Origin: Prunus persica
Lineage: Eukaryota; Streptophyta; Magnoliopsida; Rosales; Rosaceae
NCBI RefSeq assembly: GCF_000346465.2
Contig: NC_034012.1
Span: forward strand, 427,246-491,245
Direction: 5' to 3'
Length of the DNA: 64,000 nt
Shown here: in pieces, positions 34,654-45,377 of the stretch
Layout of the letters: the number at the start of each line of letters is the position of its first letter
Numbering within the stretch: the stretch's first letter is position 1
Program-made: the position numbers and the translations under genes
Notes under the pieces: model-generated
Databases searched by the model: none
The model's input: only the letters and a program-made list of their open reading frames with translations
What the model was told of the DNA's origin: nothing

Positions 34654-37179
34654 ATGCCATCACCAATAGTGGATGCTATGGTCCAAACGCTGACGGAGCA
34701 AGTGTTCAACGCTCTTGTGAACCAAGCTCAATTTTCACTTGAGTTTAGCGGCCAGTTTAAGCAGATGAAGACAGGGCTTGATCTTACCAAGGCATTACTT
34801 GCAGACACAGAGAATCTCAATCACAAGAACGAAACTGTCAGGGCAGGCTTGTCAATTTTGAAGGAAGTGATTTATAAAGCTGATGATGTACTCACAGATT
34901 GCTTGGTCAGAGATGAATATATGAAAGATGCATCCTGGGCCGTTTACTTGCTTCACGATCCATTCTTCTCTCATCGTACGGGCAAGAAGCTGAGAGACAT
35001 TAATCGGCATATGAAGGAGGTAGAGAAGACATTGGGCAGGTTTTTGAAGGCTCCAGATAGCATTTATGCAGATGAGTCATACCACGTTAGGGGAATCATG
35101 TCGCAGGACTGGAACCCAACTGACACCATTGGATTGGATGATGATGTCGAAAAGATAAAGGGTTGGATGTTTGACACCACCAAACCGCTTCACCGCATAG
35201 GCATTGTGGGAATGGGGGGCTTGGGCAAAACCACCATTTCCCAGAAAATCTTTCATGATGTGAAAGTATTAGCCCACTTTGACAAGATGATCTGGGTGTG
35301 TGTTTCGCAGTCTTTCAGTGCCGAGCGGATCATGAGGAGCATCCTGGAAAGGTTAGAAGAAAATGTCTCTGGTTTTGGTCTTACTCAGATTTTGAGCAAA
35401 ATTCAGGGAGGACTTAAAGGGAAGAGATGCCTCATTGTTATGGATGATGTGTGGAGTCACACAGAGGTGGACTGGTGGACTAACCTGTGTTCTGTTTTAC
35501 CAAAACAAAACAGCTGCATCATAATTACAACTAGAAATGAAGATGCTGCAATTAGTATGGGAGTGGAGAGCTCGCAAATTCACCGTCCCAATACTCTTAA
35601 CGATGATGAAAGCTGGTCTTTGTTCTCCAAGTTTGCATTTTCTTCAAGCAGTGGAATATGCCCGGATGACCAGTTTGAAAATCTTGGAAAGGAACTCTTG
35701 AAGAAATGCGGCGGACTGCCACTAGCAATCAAGACCATAGGATCCCTATTGGCATCAAAGATCAACTCCCCTTCCCAGTGGAGAGACATTCTTGAAAGTT
35801 TTCATGCCTTAACAACAGAGAGACAAGCTAGTTCAGTTATGGCTTCTTTGCGGTTGAGCTATGATGAACTCCTGCCTTTTCTGAAACAATGCATGTTGTG
35901 TTTCTCCATCTACCGTGAAGACTTTGAGATAAGTGCTTATCAGTTAATTCACTGGTGGGTGGGAGAGGGCCTGGTTCAGGGCAAAGGCTCAAAAACAGCA
36001 GTAGAAGTTGGATATGAATATCTTGCAGAACTTATCAGCAGATGCCTGGTTGAAATCGTGGAGCAGCGAGGCTTTGATGGGAGAGTCTATAAGTGCAAGA
36101 TACATGATATGGTGAGAGAAATGATAATCATGATCGCAGAGGAGGAGGAGTTTTGCAGTTTCAACGAACAAAGCAGGCAGAAGTTGACAGCAAATTCTCG
36201 GTGGTTAAGTTTTATTGATGAAATGGATGAAAAATCGTTGAAATATTGTCCAAAGCTCAGGGCAATGTTACTGATCTCAAGCCGCCCATTTGAGTTTGAC
36301 AGGATTTCTGGGTTTCTGCGATCCCTGAGAATGTTGGATTTATCAAATTGCGCAGTGGATGAGACTGGTGTAAAGGATCTCTTCAACTGGATCAGTTCCC
36401 TTAAGCGCCTAGCATCTTTGAACTTGAGTGGTATTCAAGCCCTAAAAGAAGTGCCATCCTCAATTCATAAACTCCTCAACCTCCAACTGTTGATTTTAAA
36501 TGGGTGCAGCCATCTAGAAAAGATACACCCATCAATCACTAATTTGAAGAAGCTGATTATCTTGGACCTTGTGGGGTGTCCCATCCTGTACTTGCCTCAG
36601 GGATTAGGAAGGCTGTCTTATCTTCAAGAACTCTCCGGATTCAAGGTTGCGAGTCAGCATAGAAAGCAATGTTTCCAGCTTCTTGAGATTAAGGACCTGA
36701 TCCACCTAAGAGTACTGCGAATGCATATAAGTGATGTCGCCGTAATCGCAGACAATGAACTTGATGTCTTATCTCAGCTTAAAATGCTCAAGGTTCTAGC
36801 TATAGATGCGGAAGATTGTAGAGAGAAAGATGTTTTCGGAATGCTAGATAAGCTGACCCCTCCTCCAAGCCTCCAAGAGCTGTATCTGAAGTGCTACCAA
36901 AGAGAAACTCTCCCCGGCTGGGTCAATCCCAAACAGCTTTCTAGATTGAAATATCTTTGTATTGAGAATAGTGACCTTGTCAATCTAAGCAGTGGTCACC
37001 CTGCTTGGAAAGTCGAAGGTCTGTGTTTGAAGTACTTGATGAAGCTAGACTTACAGTGGAAGGACTTGGAGAAGGATATGCCTGCACTACGCTACATGGA
37101 GATTAGCCATTGCTACAAGCTGAAAGATTTCCCGTGCTCTGTTATCGAATCCGAGATCTGGAGAAAGAATCAAGATTAA
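34654..37179 (+). CDS. CC-NB-LRR immune receptor, ZAR1/RPP13-like 4 type
   Basis: A single long exon encoding 841 residues from the ATG at 34654 (MPSPIVDAMVQTL). An in-frame ATG at 34615 exists, but the later start places the first amphipathic helix at the terminus as in ZAR1. The N-terminal coiled coil includes YKADDVLTDCLV, equivalent to the EDVID motif. NB-ARC motifs are all present: P-loop GMGGLGKTT from about 186, kinase-2 LIVMDDVW at 260-267, TTR after it, GLPL at 354-357, RNBS-D CMLCFSIYREDF, and an MHD variant IHD at 483-485 (KIHDMV), the form also found in ZAR1. About ten irregular LRRs follow from near 530 to the end. ZAR1 recognises pathogen effectors through RLCK pseudokinase partners and forms a resistosome. 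Length (852 in Arabidopsis) and motif spacing match. The frame is complete. Confidence 0.93.
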   Translation: MPSPIVDAMVQTLTEQVFNALVNQAQFSLEFSGQFKQMKTGLDLTKALLADTENLNHKNETVRAGLSILKEVIYKADDVLTDCLVRDEYMKDASWAVYLLHDPFFSHRTGKKLRDINRHMKEVEKTLGRFLKAPDSIYADESYHVRGIMSQDWNPTDTIGLDDDVEKIKGWMFDTTKPLHRIGIVGMGGLGKTTISQKIFHDVKVLAHFDKMIWVCVSQSFSAERIMRSILERLEENVSGFGLTQILSKIQGGLKGKRCLIVMDDVWSHTEVDWWTNLCSVLPKQNSCIIITTRNEDAAISMGVESSQIHRPNTLNDDESWSLFSKFAFSSSSGICPDDQFENLGKELLKKCGGLPLAIKTIGSLLASKINSPSQWRDILESFHALTTERQASSVMASLRLSYDELLPFLKQCMLCFSIYREDFEISAYQLIHWWVGEGLVQGKGSKTAVEVGYEYLAELISRCLVEIVEQRGFDGRVYKCKIHDMVREMIIMIAEEEEFCSFNEQSRQKLTANSRWLSFIDEMDEKSLKYCPKLRAMLLISSRPFEFDRISGFLRSLRMLDLSNCAVDETGVKDLFNWISSLKRLASLNLSGIQALKEVPSSIHKLLNLQLLILNGCSHLEKIHPSITNLKKLIILDLVGCPILYLPQGLGRLSYLQELSGFKVASQHRKQCFQLLEIKDLIHLRVLRMHISDVAVIADNELDVLSQLKMLKVLAIDAEDCREKDVFGMLDKLTPPPSLQELYLKCYQRETLPGWVNPKQLSRLKYLCIENSDLVNLSSGHPAWKVEGLCLKYLMKLDLQWKDLEKDMPALRYMEISHCYKLKDFPCSVIESEIWRKNQD

Positions 37180-37846
37180 GGTGTCAGATTGCTGAGAATT
37201 GACAAATCACCTGCTATTTGGAGGCATTGCTTAAATTTGATCATTGGTGACTTGAAGATAATTCTGGCTTCATCCTGGACTATTGCAGCAGTACACACTG
37301 ATGCATCATTATTGGAGAAAAAATAAAGAAACCAGGAATGTTGTTTAACATACTTCTGGTTTCTTGCTGTAGCAATAATCATATAATTCTTGTTGGAGTG
37401 CAGTAGTGTTTTCTGTTATTGTTTTAGTTGAGAGGAAGAGTGCAGAGTGCAGTATTTTTAAATTACAAGGTATGTGCTTTCTATTTACTTGGTCATGTCC
37501 TGCGAGGATGATGAATTTGCATGTTATTCAAATTGGCGTGCATTCCATCTTGAACGCATCTGTAACACGAGTTTTTCTTTCGATCCATAACACAAGATTG
37601 TAAATTGCACTGTTGTATGAATAAGGATTCTGTGCTGAAGTTGAAGATGATTTCTGTACATTATGCACAAAGTTACAAAAATTTGTATAACATATGCCTA
37701 CTTGATGTTTACATCTGTCAAAGCTGAATCTGACATCAAGGATACAAAATTAAAGTAAGTAGATAACTAGTGCTGATGAAATACACAATGCTTTTTGTTA
37801 TACCCTGAAACTTCGCAAGACAACATAGCATTTTGAGCTTTTCAAG
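37180..37846. other. Convergent spacer between the NLR and TDT copy A
   Basis: 3' flanks of two genes pointing at each other. AT-rich, no other feature is seen. Confidence 0.5.
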
Positions 37847-40079
37847 TCATTGAACTTGTTCGCCAGTCCTGAATACATAAACTCCTGCAATAGCCAAAAC
37901 TCAGTCATTATATCATTACAAAATCATGTACCAACAACTACATAAAATTAGTCAAAGATAGCTGATAAGAGATAAGAAACGTAATGTTACCAAGTGTAGG
38001 CATCAAAAGGGACAGCACAGCAATTCCAGCAATCTTTAATGGCAAGCCAATCTTAATCATATCTTGGATTTCAATGTGGCCAGTTGCAAACCCTACGGTA
38101 TTTGAAGGGGTTGCTGTTGGAAGCAAGAAAGCAAATTGAGCCCCAATGCCTCCTGGAATCATGAGAAGGAGTGGATGCACATGCATAGTTTTTGCTATTT
38201 GAATCAGGAGAGGAACAATAAGCGTCGCAGTGGCATTGTTTGATGTGATTAACTCAGTGATGGTACTACTGATGAGACAGACAGCCGGTGTCATGGCTAA
38301 ATATGGGACTGCCTCCAAGAAATCTAAGCTTTCTGATAATATATCTGCAAGGCCACTAGATCGAACCCCGTCAGCGATGGCTAAACCGGCACCTAGTAAC
38401 AATATGATGTTCCAGGGTAGCTTCTTGCATTTGTCCCAGTCCATCAACTTCTCACCCTTTTGCTTTTTGCTTGGAACTATAAACAGCAAAGTTGCAATCA
38501 TAACCTACATGGTTTCAAGTCACACTTCAAAATCTGATCCAACTACAAAAGGGAAGGCCTCTGTTAATCTTAAGCAATGTGAAGGGCCAATACTCACACT
38601 GACAGTTCCGTCTCCGGCAAGCCCCTTGAAGAGGACTCCCCAGCCAGGAATATCCTCTGTTATGCTTCTTGTCATCCACAAAACTATCAGCATCTGCACA
38701 AAACTCTTCTTGTCATAAGAATTGGAAGACATATCCACATTCTAACACACTCAGAAGAACTAAGCAAAACTAAGTGGCAACGCACCGAAAACAAAGCCAA
38801 CACCATCTTCTCAGCATAAGCCATTGGACCTGCCCGTGCCGCATCAACACTAATAAGTTGATTTGGAAATACAATTAGCTACAAGGTGTTGTCTAGTGCC
38901 TAAAATTGGATAGTGAACATTAGGCCAATAATTCACACACCAGTTCAAATGCGTTAGCCAATTCTGGCATGTTGGGTTCTTCACAACCATTACCAAACAA
39001 AAAAGAGAGAAAAAAGAGAGCAGAAAGATAGTAGGACCAATTCATTGAAAAAAATATGACAACTTGAGGTGCTCCCCTGTCCTACCTACCTAACATTTCG
39101 AGCTCCTCCTTCAAATGGGCTTTGTCGAAATAAACAGAGAGAGCCTGGCCTGAACTCCTGGAGCAATACAAGCAGCACAGTAAAGCCCACAAAGCCAAGA
39201 ACATCAACAGAGCCGAAGGGAAAGCAAACAAGAACCAGGTGCTGAAGGTGACTGGAGCTGCCTCTGGGAAATAGCTCTGCCACATCCCAACCAATATGAG
39301 ATTGACACCTGTCCCCGTGAGAGTGCTCATGCCTCCTATGGTTATGGAGTATAACACGCCAAGAACCACCGCTCTGCAAAACTTGCCCACAACGACGGAC
39401 TGATTGGGGCCTGTCGGAAAGCGTCGAAGGATGCCGGTGGCGACGGGCATCATCATCACGGCCGTGGCCACGTTGTGCATCCACATGCTCACGAAGGCTG
39501 CTGTCCCACATATCCCCAGTAGCAGCAATGGCGGATTCAGGGGATCTCCACAGAACACCAGGGTTATCTATAAATAAATAAATAAAAGATTCAAAATTTA
39601 TATGCAATGTGCGTTAATTGTTGTGAGAAAACCAAAACTAGAAGATAACTCACATTCAAGGCCAATCTTTTGTGTATATTATAATGCTCGACGGCAAGAG
39701 CCAATATGAAGCTTCCAAGAACAAGGGCAATGACATCGTTCATGTAAGAGTGGGCAACATCATCAGCAGAGGCAATGCCAAAGAGCGGGAAGAGGAAGAG
39801 CGGGGACATGGAGGTAATTGGCATGGGCACTGCCTCTGTGAGCCACCAAGCAAAAATCCATGCAAGCACTGCCAACATGTTGCGGCTGGTGGTGAGGGAG
39901 CCATCTAGGTTGACATGGAGACATATAATGGTGCTCAAAAGAGGCCCTAGCAGGATGTTGAAGTTGTTGGATGTTAGAATGGATTTCAATGATGAAGGGA
40001 ATTTTATCCGTGACCTTTGGTTTGGATCATCAAGTGGGAGAAGTGGGGTTTTGGGGTCATCGGAGGGGGGAATATCCAT
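37847..40079 (-). CDS. TDT: Tonoplast dicarboxylate transporter, copy A
   Basis: Six exons on the minus strand: 39654..40079, 39090..39567, 38786..38829, 38598..38693, 37991..38504, 37847..37884, joining in phase to 531 residues. The start is the ATG at 40079 ([18 protein letters not shown]); the frame is open upstream but the homologous copy B begins at the same point. It is a DASS/SLC13 family carrier with about 12 membrane segments, moving malate and other dicarboxylates across the vacuolar membrane, important for cell pH and fruit acidity. Family segments are visible: [13 protein letters not shown] early, [13 protein letters not shown] and [13 protein letters not shown] in the middle, and [27 protein letters not shown] and LPTATPSN near the end. 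The Asn/Thr-rich loops (SNNATA, TPSN) correspond to substrate/Na+ site motifs. Confidence 0.95.
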
Positions 40080-40663
40080 TTGATTTCTTGTTGATATTAG
40101 AGTGTGAGCAAATTCAAGTTCAAATTCCCTTTTTCTTTCTAATGTTCCATTTTTGTGTTCATTAATCTGCAATTTGATACTAAACGTCATTTATTTGCTA
40201 AGGGTCATCCAATCATGTAGCATGGGAGTAGGAGCGCGTTATTGCCGCTCCTCTCTTGCATTCCCCGTATTCTTGGAGAAAAAAAGGGGCGTCTCATACA
40301 TATAGCCCATACGCGCCACTCACATTATACACTTGAGCATAACTGCAAGTAATGTTTGTAGGAAAAGCAAATATAGCATTCTCCTAAGAAACTTTTATAC
40401 AACACATACAGATCAGAGAAATAATGAGATACACAGAATTGAAAACTATATATAATTGCAAATGGCTGCAATCATAGATGTACATACCAAGCTCTACCTA
40501 CCAACGAAGGAATGCAAAAAAGAAGCAGGGGAAAATTGTGAGAGAAGAGAAGTATTTTTGTGCTTGTGAGTGTGACTATATATACATACACACACACACA
40601 ATATTTTTCTTATGCCCTGAGCTTGAGATTTCACAAGACATGAAAATATTTCGAATTTTCAAG
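40080..40663. other. Spacer between the two TDT genes
   Basis: Promoter side of copy A and 3' flank of copy B, about 580 bp, with a (CA)n run around 40588-40600. No other feature. Confidence 0.5.
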
Positions 40664-43180
40664 TCATTGAACTGGTCCGTTAGTCCCAAATACATATGCT
40701 CCTGCAATAGCCAAAAATTCATTAGTGACTTGTGAAAATTGGTCAAAAACAAAATACTTAGCTGATAACTGAGACACTAGGAATGTTACCAAGTGTAGGC
40801 ATCAAAAGGGAGAGCACAGCAATTCCAGCAATCTTTAATGGCAACCCGGTTTTGATCATATCTTGGATTTCAATGTGGCCAGTGGTAAATCCAACTACAT
40901 TTGAAGGTGTTCCTGTTGGAAGCAAGAAAGAAAATTGTGCCCCAATGGCTCCAGGAACCATAAGGAGGAGTGGATTTACATGCATGATTTTGGCTATTTG
41001 AATTAGAAGAGGCACAACCAGCGTGGTGGTGGAGTTGTTTGATGTAAACTCAGTGATGGTGCTACTTATGAGACAGACGGCAGGCGCAATGGCAAAATAT
41101 GGAACTGCCTCCAAGAAATCTAAGGCTTTTGATAAAATGTCTGCAAGGCCACTGGTTCGAACTCCGTCGGCAATGGCAAAACCAGCTCCTAGTAACAATA
41201 TGATGTTCCAAGGTAGCTTCTTGCATTTGTTCCAGTCCATCAACTTCTCTCCCTTTTGCTTTTTGTTCGGAATTATGAACAGCAAAGTTGCCATCATGAC
41301 CTACATGGTTAATTTCTAATTAATCCAAATTCACAACAAAAGGTCATTTTTCAAGTTTTGTTGGTAAATTTTGAAGGGCCAAGCAAATACTCACACTGAC
41401 TGTTCCATCACCAGCACGCCCTTTGAAGAGGGCTCCCCACCCAGGAATGTCATCTGTTATGCTTCTTGTCATCCACAAAACTATCAGCATCTGCACAAAA
41501 CTCTTCTTGTCATCATTATAATTATAATTGAAACACATATCCAATTCAACCATCAAAGTCAACATGTATGTACACTTCAGAATGAAGTAAAAGTCAAACG
41601 TACCGAAAACACAGCCAATATCATCTTCTCAGCAAAAACCATTGGACCTGTTTCATCACAACAACACTTGTAATTAGCTGACTTGGAAAAATGAATTAGA
41701 CAGAGGGTGATGAGTTCAATTCAGATTCAGAGAGAAAATAAAAGAGAAAAATAGACACTAACTGATTATATATAATATTGTACCTAACATTTCAAGCTCC
41801 CTCTTCAAATGGGCCTTGTCCAAATAACCAGAGAGAGCCTGGCTTGAATTCCTTGAGCAATACAAGCAACAAAGTATAACCCACAAAGCCAAGAACATGA
41901 GCAAGGCCAGAGGGAACCCAAAAAAGAACCAGGTGCTGAAGCTGATGGGCTCTGCATCTGGAAAATAGCTCTTCCACATTCCAACCAATATGAGATTGAC
42001 ACCTGTCCCCGTGAGAGTGCTCATCCCTCCTATGGCTGTGGAGTATATCACTCCCAGAACCACAGCCCTGCAGTACTTGCTCACAGCGACGGACTGGTCG
42101 GGACCCACTGGAAAGCGCTGGAGGATCCCGGTGGCAACCGGCATCATTATCACAGCTGCTGCCACGTTGTGCATCCACATGCTGACGAAAGCTGTCGTGG
42201 CGCATATCCCCAGCAGGAGCAGCGGGGGATTCAGTGGATCTCCGCAGAATAGCATGGTTATCTGTGTAGATGGCCCACCACATACCGTGAATCACTTTCA
42301 GTCTCAGTCTCACTCGAATAATAATTGAGACACTATTTTAGTACGATAATTCAGAATTTAAAATGCTTTTTATGCTATGAAATTGACAACAATTATTGTA
42401 ATATTTAATTTATGAAACAAGTCCAAGTGAACATATGTAAGACACGGATTTCTTTTTAACATAACCATCCTAAACTATTCTAGTGCACGAAGGAGATAGA
42501 GATTAAACTCTTGTAAAAGTGCGGTCAACTAGCCTAATTTACGTATTCAAACATAGATTAGTATTTAACATATGATAGACCAACAGTAAGAAAAATTCTG
42601 ATTTCGTTTTCTGGTTAGATCATAGGGGTTAATTAATTTACGATAACCAAAGAAAAGATGACAAGTTTGAAAACTAAACCATATTATTATTATTATTATT
42701 ATTATATTAGAGTAGAGATTAGAGATTAGAGAAACTGACGTTCAAGGCCAATCTTCTGTGTATGTTATAATGCTCAACAGCAAGAGCCAGGATGAAGCTT
42801 CCAAGAACAAGCGCAATGACATCATCCATGTAAGAGTGAGCGACATCATCAGCAGAGGCAATTCCAAAGAGCGGGAAGAGAAAGAGCGGAGACATGGAGG
42901 TGATGGGCATAGGCACAGCCTCTGTGAGCCACCAAGCAAAGACCCAAACAAGCACTGCCAGCATGTTCCGGCTAGCCACAGGGCCATCTAGCTTCACACA
43001 GAGGCATATAATAGTGCACAGAAGAGGTCCTAGGAGGACGGACAAGGTCTTGAGTGTTAGAATGGATTTCAAACCTGACAGGAAGCTTTGTGACCGTTGG
43101 ATTGGATCGTGATCGTGATCGTGATCGTGGTGGAGAGGGAGAAGTGGGGATTTGGGGTCATCGGAGATGGGATGATCCAT
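40664..43180 (-). CDS. TDT: Tonoplast dicarboxylate transporter, copy B
   Basis: Six exons: 42740..43180, 41784..42261, 41604..41647, 41395..41490, 40790..41300, 40664..40701, giving 535 residues. Exons 2, 3, 4 and 6 have exactly the same lengths as in copy A; exon 5 is one codon shorter ([11 protein letters not shown] versus [12 protein letters not shown]) and exon 1 is five codons longer. The extra exon 1 sequence is an acidic/His run HDHDHDHDP made by a GATCGT hexamer repeat, in the cytosol-facing N-terminal tail. The same DASS motifs as in copy A are kept ([34 protein letters not shown]). The last exon reads [11 protein letters not shown]. Both copies look functional, and they point the same way as expected for unequal crossing-over. 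Confidence 0.95.
42262..42739. other. Intron 1 of TDT copy B
   Basis: 478-bp intron, much longer than the 86-bp equivalent in copy A; it includes an (ATT)n run at about 42682-42706 and AT-rich unique DNA. Confidence 0.75.
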
Positions 43181-44414
43181 CTGAAAATTAATTGAGTTTG
43201 GATTGGAGCAATGAATATAAATGGTTGCTGGCTTTTGTATAGAAGAAAGGAAGTAGCAGACGAGTTTGCCTTTCCTTTTATAATTACGATGTTCCACATT
43301 TACATTCTTGTATTCTAGTGTTTACAGAATTGGATTTTGCCACTAATGAATGCTATTTATTTGCTAAGGGTATAGCCAAGACCATGGCCAAGTATGACAT
43401 TTTGTTATTAGAGAGTAGAGACGGTCTTCCACTCCAATTTGGTGGGGGCCCAGACTCCAGAGTCCACGATTTAAAGCCACATGTGCAGAGAGAGAACCAC
43501 AGGAATTGCCTCAACCATGAACTAGAGAGAGGAGAATAATGCCTGGCTATGATCTGCATGATTGATTATAATTATAATTTATAATTTATCAATATTACAA
43601 TATTAGAAAAGGAAGGAAAGAAAGAAAAAAAGAAGTAGTGGTGGATAAACTCTGTTTTCTTGACCTCAAAATGAGGTGTCTGTACAAGTGGCAGAGCCCA
43701 ATTTGTTACGGCTGAAGATGATTTAAGTTTTAGTATAATCTTTTCACTTTGGTTCCTATCTGATGATCAGCCTGGCGACGACGGGCCCATGAACAAATAA
43801 TGTTCAATCATGTTCATGGTTGCCCAATCTAATAATTAGGGTTTCAAGGACAACATGAGGAACGTGTGGGGGACTGAAAACAGGATTACCATCACAATAA
43901 TGCAGAATTATGTCCATGTGGATGGGTACGGCACCACAATCATCATGTGATGCCACGTAGCTCTGTTTTCTGTCATGATCAATCGCTACTAGTAAACTCT
44001 AGAAGGAAGAAGAGCAAACAATTTTATTAATTCTTTGATTTGTCAGGGAGAGAATGAATAAACCCATATATATTCTTTCAATTTCTCTCTTCTCCTCAGA
44101 CACCAGCGGACAGGGAAAGAAAAACGCAAATGGCTTCAAAATGAGTGACTAGGGAAGAAGTTTCGTGCTCTGTTTTTTAGCATGAAATCCTTAACACTGA
44201 CTTCGAGACTGATCAAAATTTTCGACTTCTTTCGACCATGAAAGAAAATGAAGAAAAAAAACGTGGGATTTCCTTCAGATTTTCTGGTAAGAAATGCAAT
44301 ATTTACATCAACTACTATTATCATCATGCATGTGCAAGTGTTGTACAGCTTTAGCTTTCCCAGGATGATGTGCAAAGTCACAACAAATACACATTTGCAA
44401 TTAAACTAAAATGT
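43181..44414. other. TDT copy B promoter and spacer
   Basis: Likely promoter and 5' leader of TDT copy B, then AT-rich DNA. No gene is supported. Confidence 0.5.
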
Positions 44415-44529
44415 TAGATGTTATGAACACAAGTTGGTTAGAACTCTTCATTTTCGGGCTGAGTTCGAATCTCCCTCCCGTAGTTTAGAATAGATTAAAG
44501 TAGAATTTCGCTTGTATAAAAAAAAAAAA
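44415..44529 (+). mobile_element. tRNA-derived SINE-like element
   Basis: A short element with an A-box-like AAGTTGGTTAGAACTC and, 25 bases on, a B-box-like GAGTTCGAATCTCC, the spacing of a polymerase III promoter. It ends CGCTTGTATAAAAAA with a poly(A) of about 12. Flanks AAATGTTAGATG (left) and CAATGTTAAGAA (right) may be a decayed target duplication. A complete tRNA fold is not present. Confidence 0.6.
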
Positions 44530-45377
44530 GTACAATGTTAAGAATATGTTTTATGTTTTATTATAAATAAAAAAAAAAAGGAAAAAGAAACCAGCCACAT
44601 GTTATTTAAGGTTGAGAATAAAAACTTGAGAAAGTAGAGCTTCATTCGTCTCAAACACCTATTCTATCTCTGAAAGAGGCTACAATGAAGAGCTTAAAGT
44701 GAGGAGGCCAATCCTACCATCAAAATATTTAAAATATTTAAGTCCCATAATTTCTTTACATTTGTTGATGGTGAAATTAACTTCCTTAAATAGCCTGCTT
44801 CTTTTAAACTCCTCATATCTGTTCTATCTCCCTCCCCATCTAAATCTTTGCAAACTTGTTTCCTGAGAAGCTATAAAACTTTTTGGGCTAATTTTGAATT
44901 TTCGGGGATGAGTTTTCACCTTACTAGGCCCAAACTTACGAATTGAACTAACCCATTTCTCCAGATATGGAGGCCCATTTTAGTCGAATTTATGTAAAGA
45001 TGATTCCAATTAGATCATTTTAATTTCAATTGTATATATATATATATATATATATTATCGTGAAGCAGGTATTGTGGACCTGAAACTGATGAATAAAAAT
45101 AGGAGAAAGAAGAGAAAAGGCGGTTTGGTGTTGCTCATTTGCTAGCTCCACGTTAACCTTACCTTGACCAAAAAAAAAAGTTAACCTTACGTTTGCACAA
45201 CTCCCGTGGGAAAGTCAAAATCACCCTTCTTTATTCAATTCTAAAGGGATAATTCTGTAAAAACGAGCGCTCTCGGCCTTATGTTTCTCTCGCTTCTCTC
45301 CAACAATCTCCACTCACACTCGCCCAAATGTGAAACTGAAAACCCTAGCAGAGCGAAAAAGAAAGCAAATTTAAGAA
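44530..45377. other. Spacer and F-box gene promoter region
   Basis: AT-rich sequence with an (AT)n microsatellite at about 45033-45054 and a 17-bp retroposed tail bounded by an 11-bp repeat (45152-45190). The last 130 bp, CT-rich, are probably promoter/5' UTR of the F-box gene. Confidence 0.5.
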
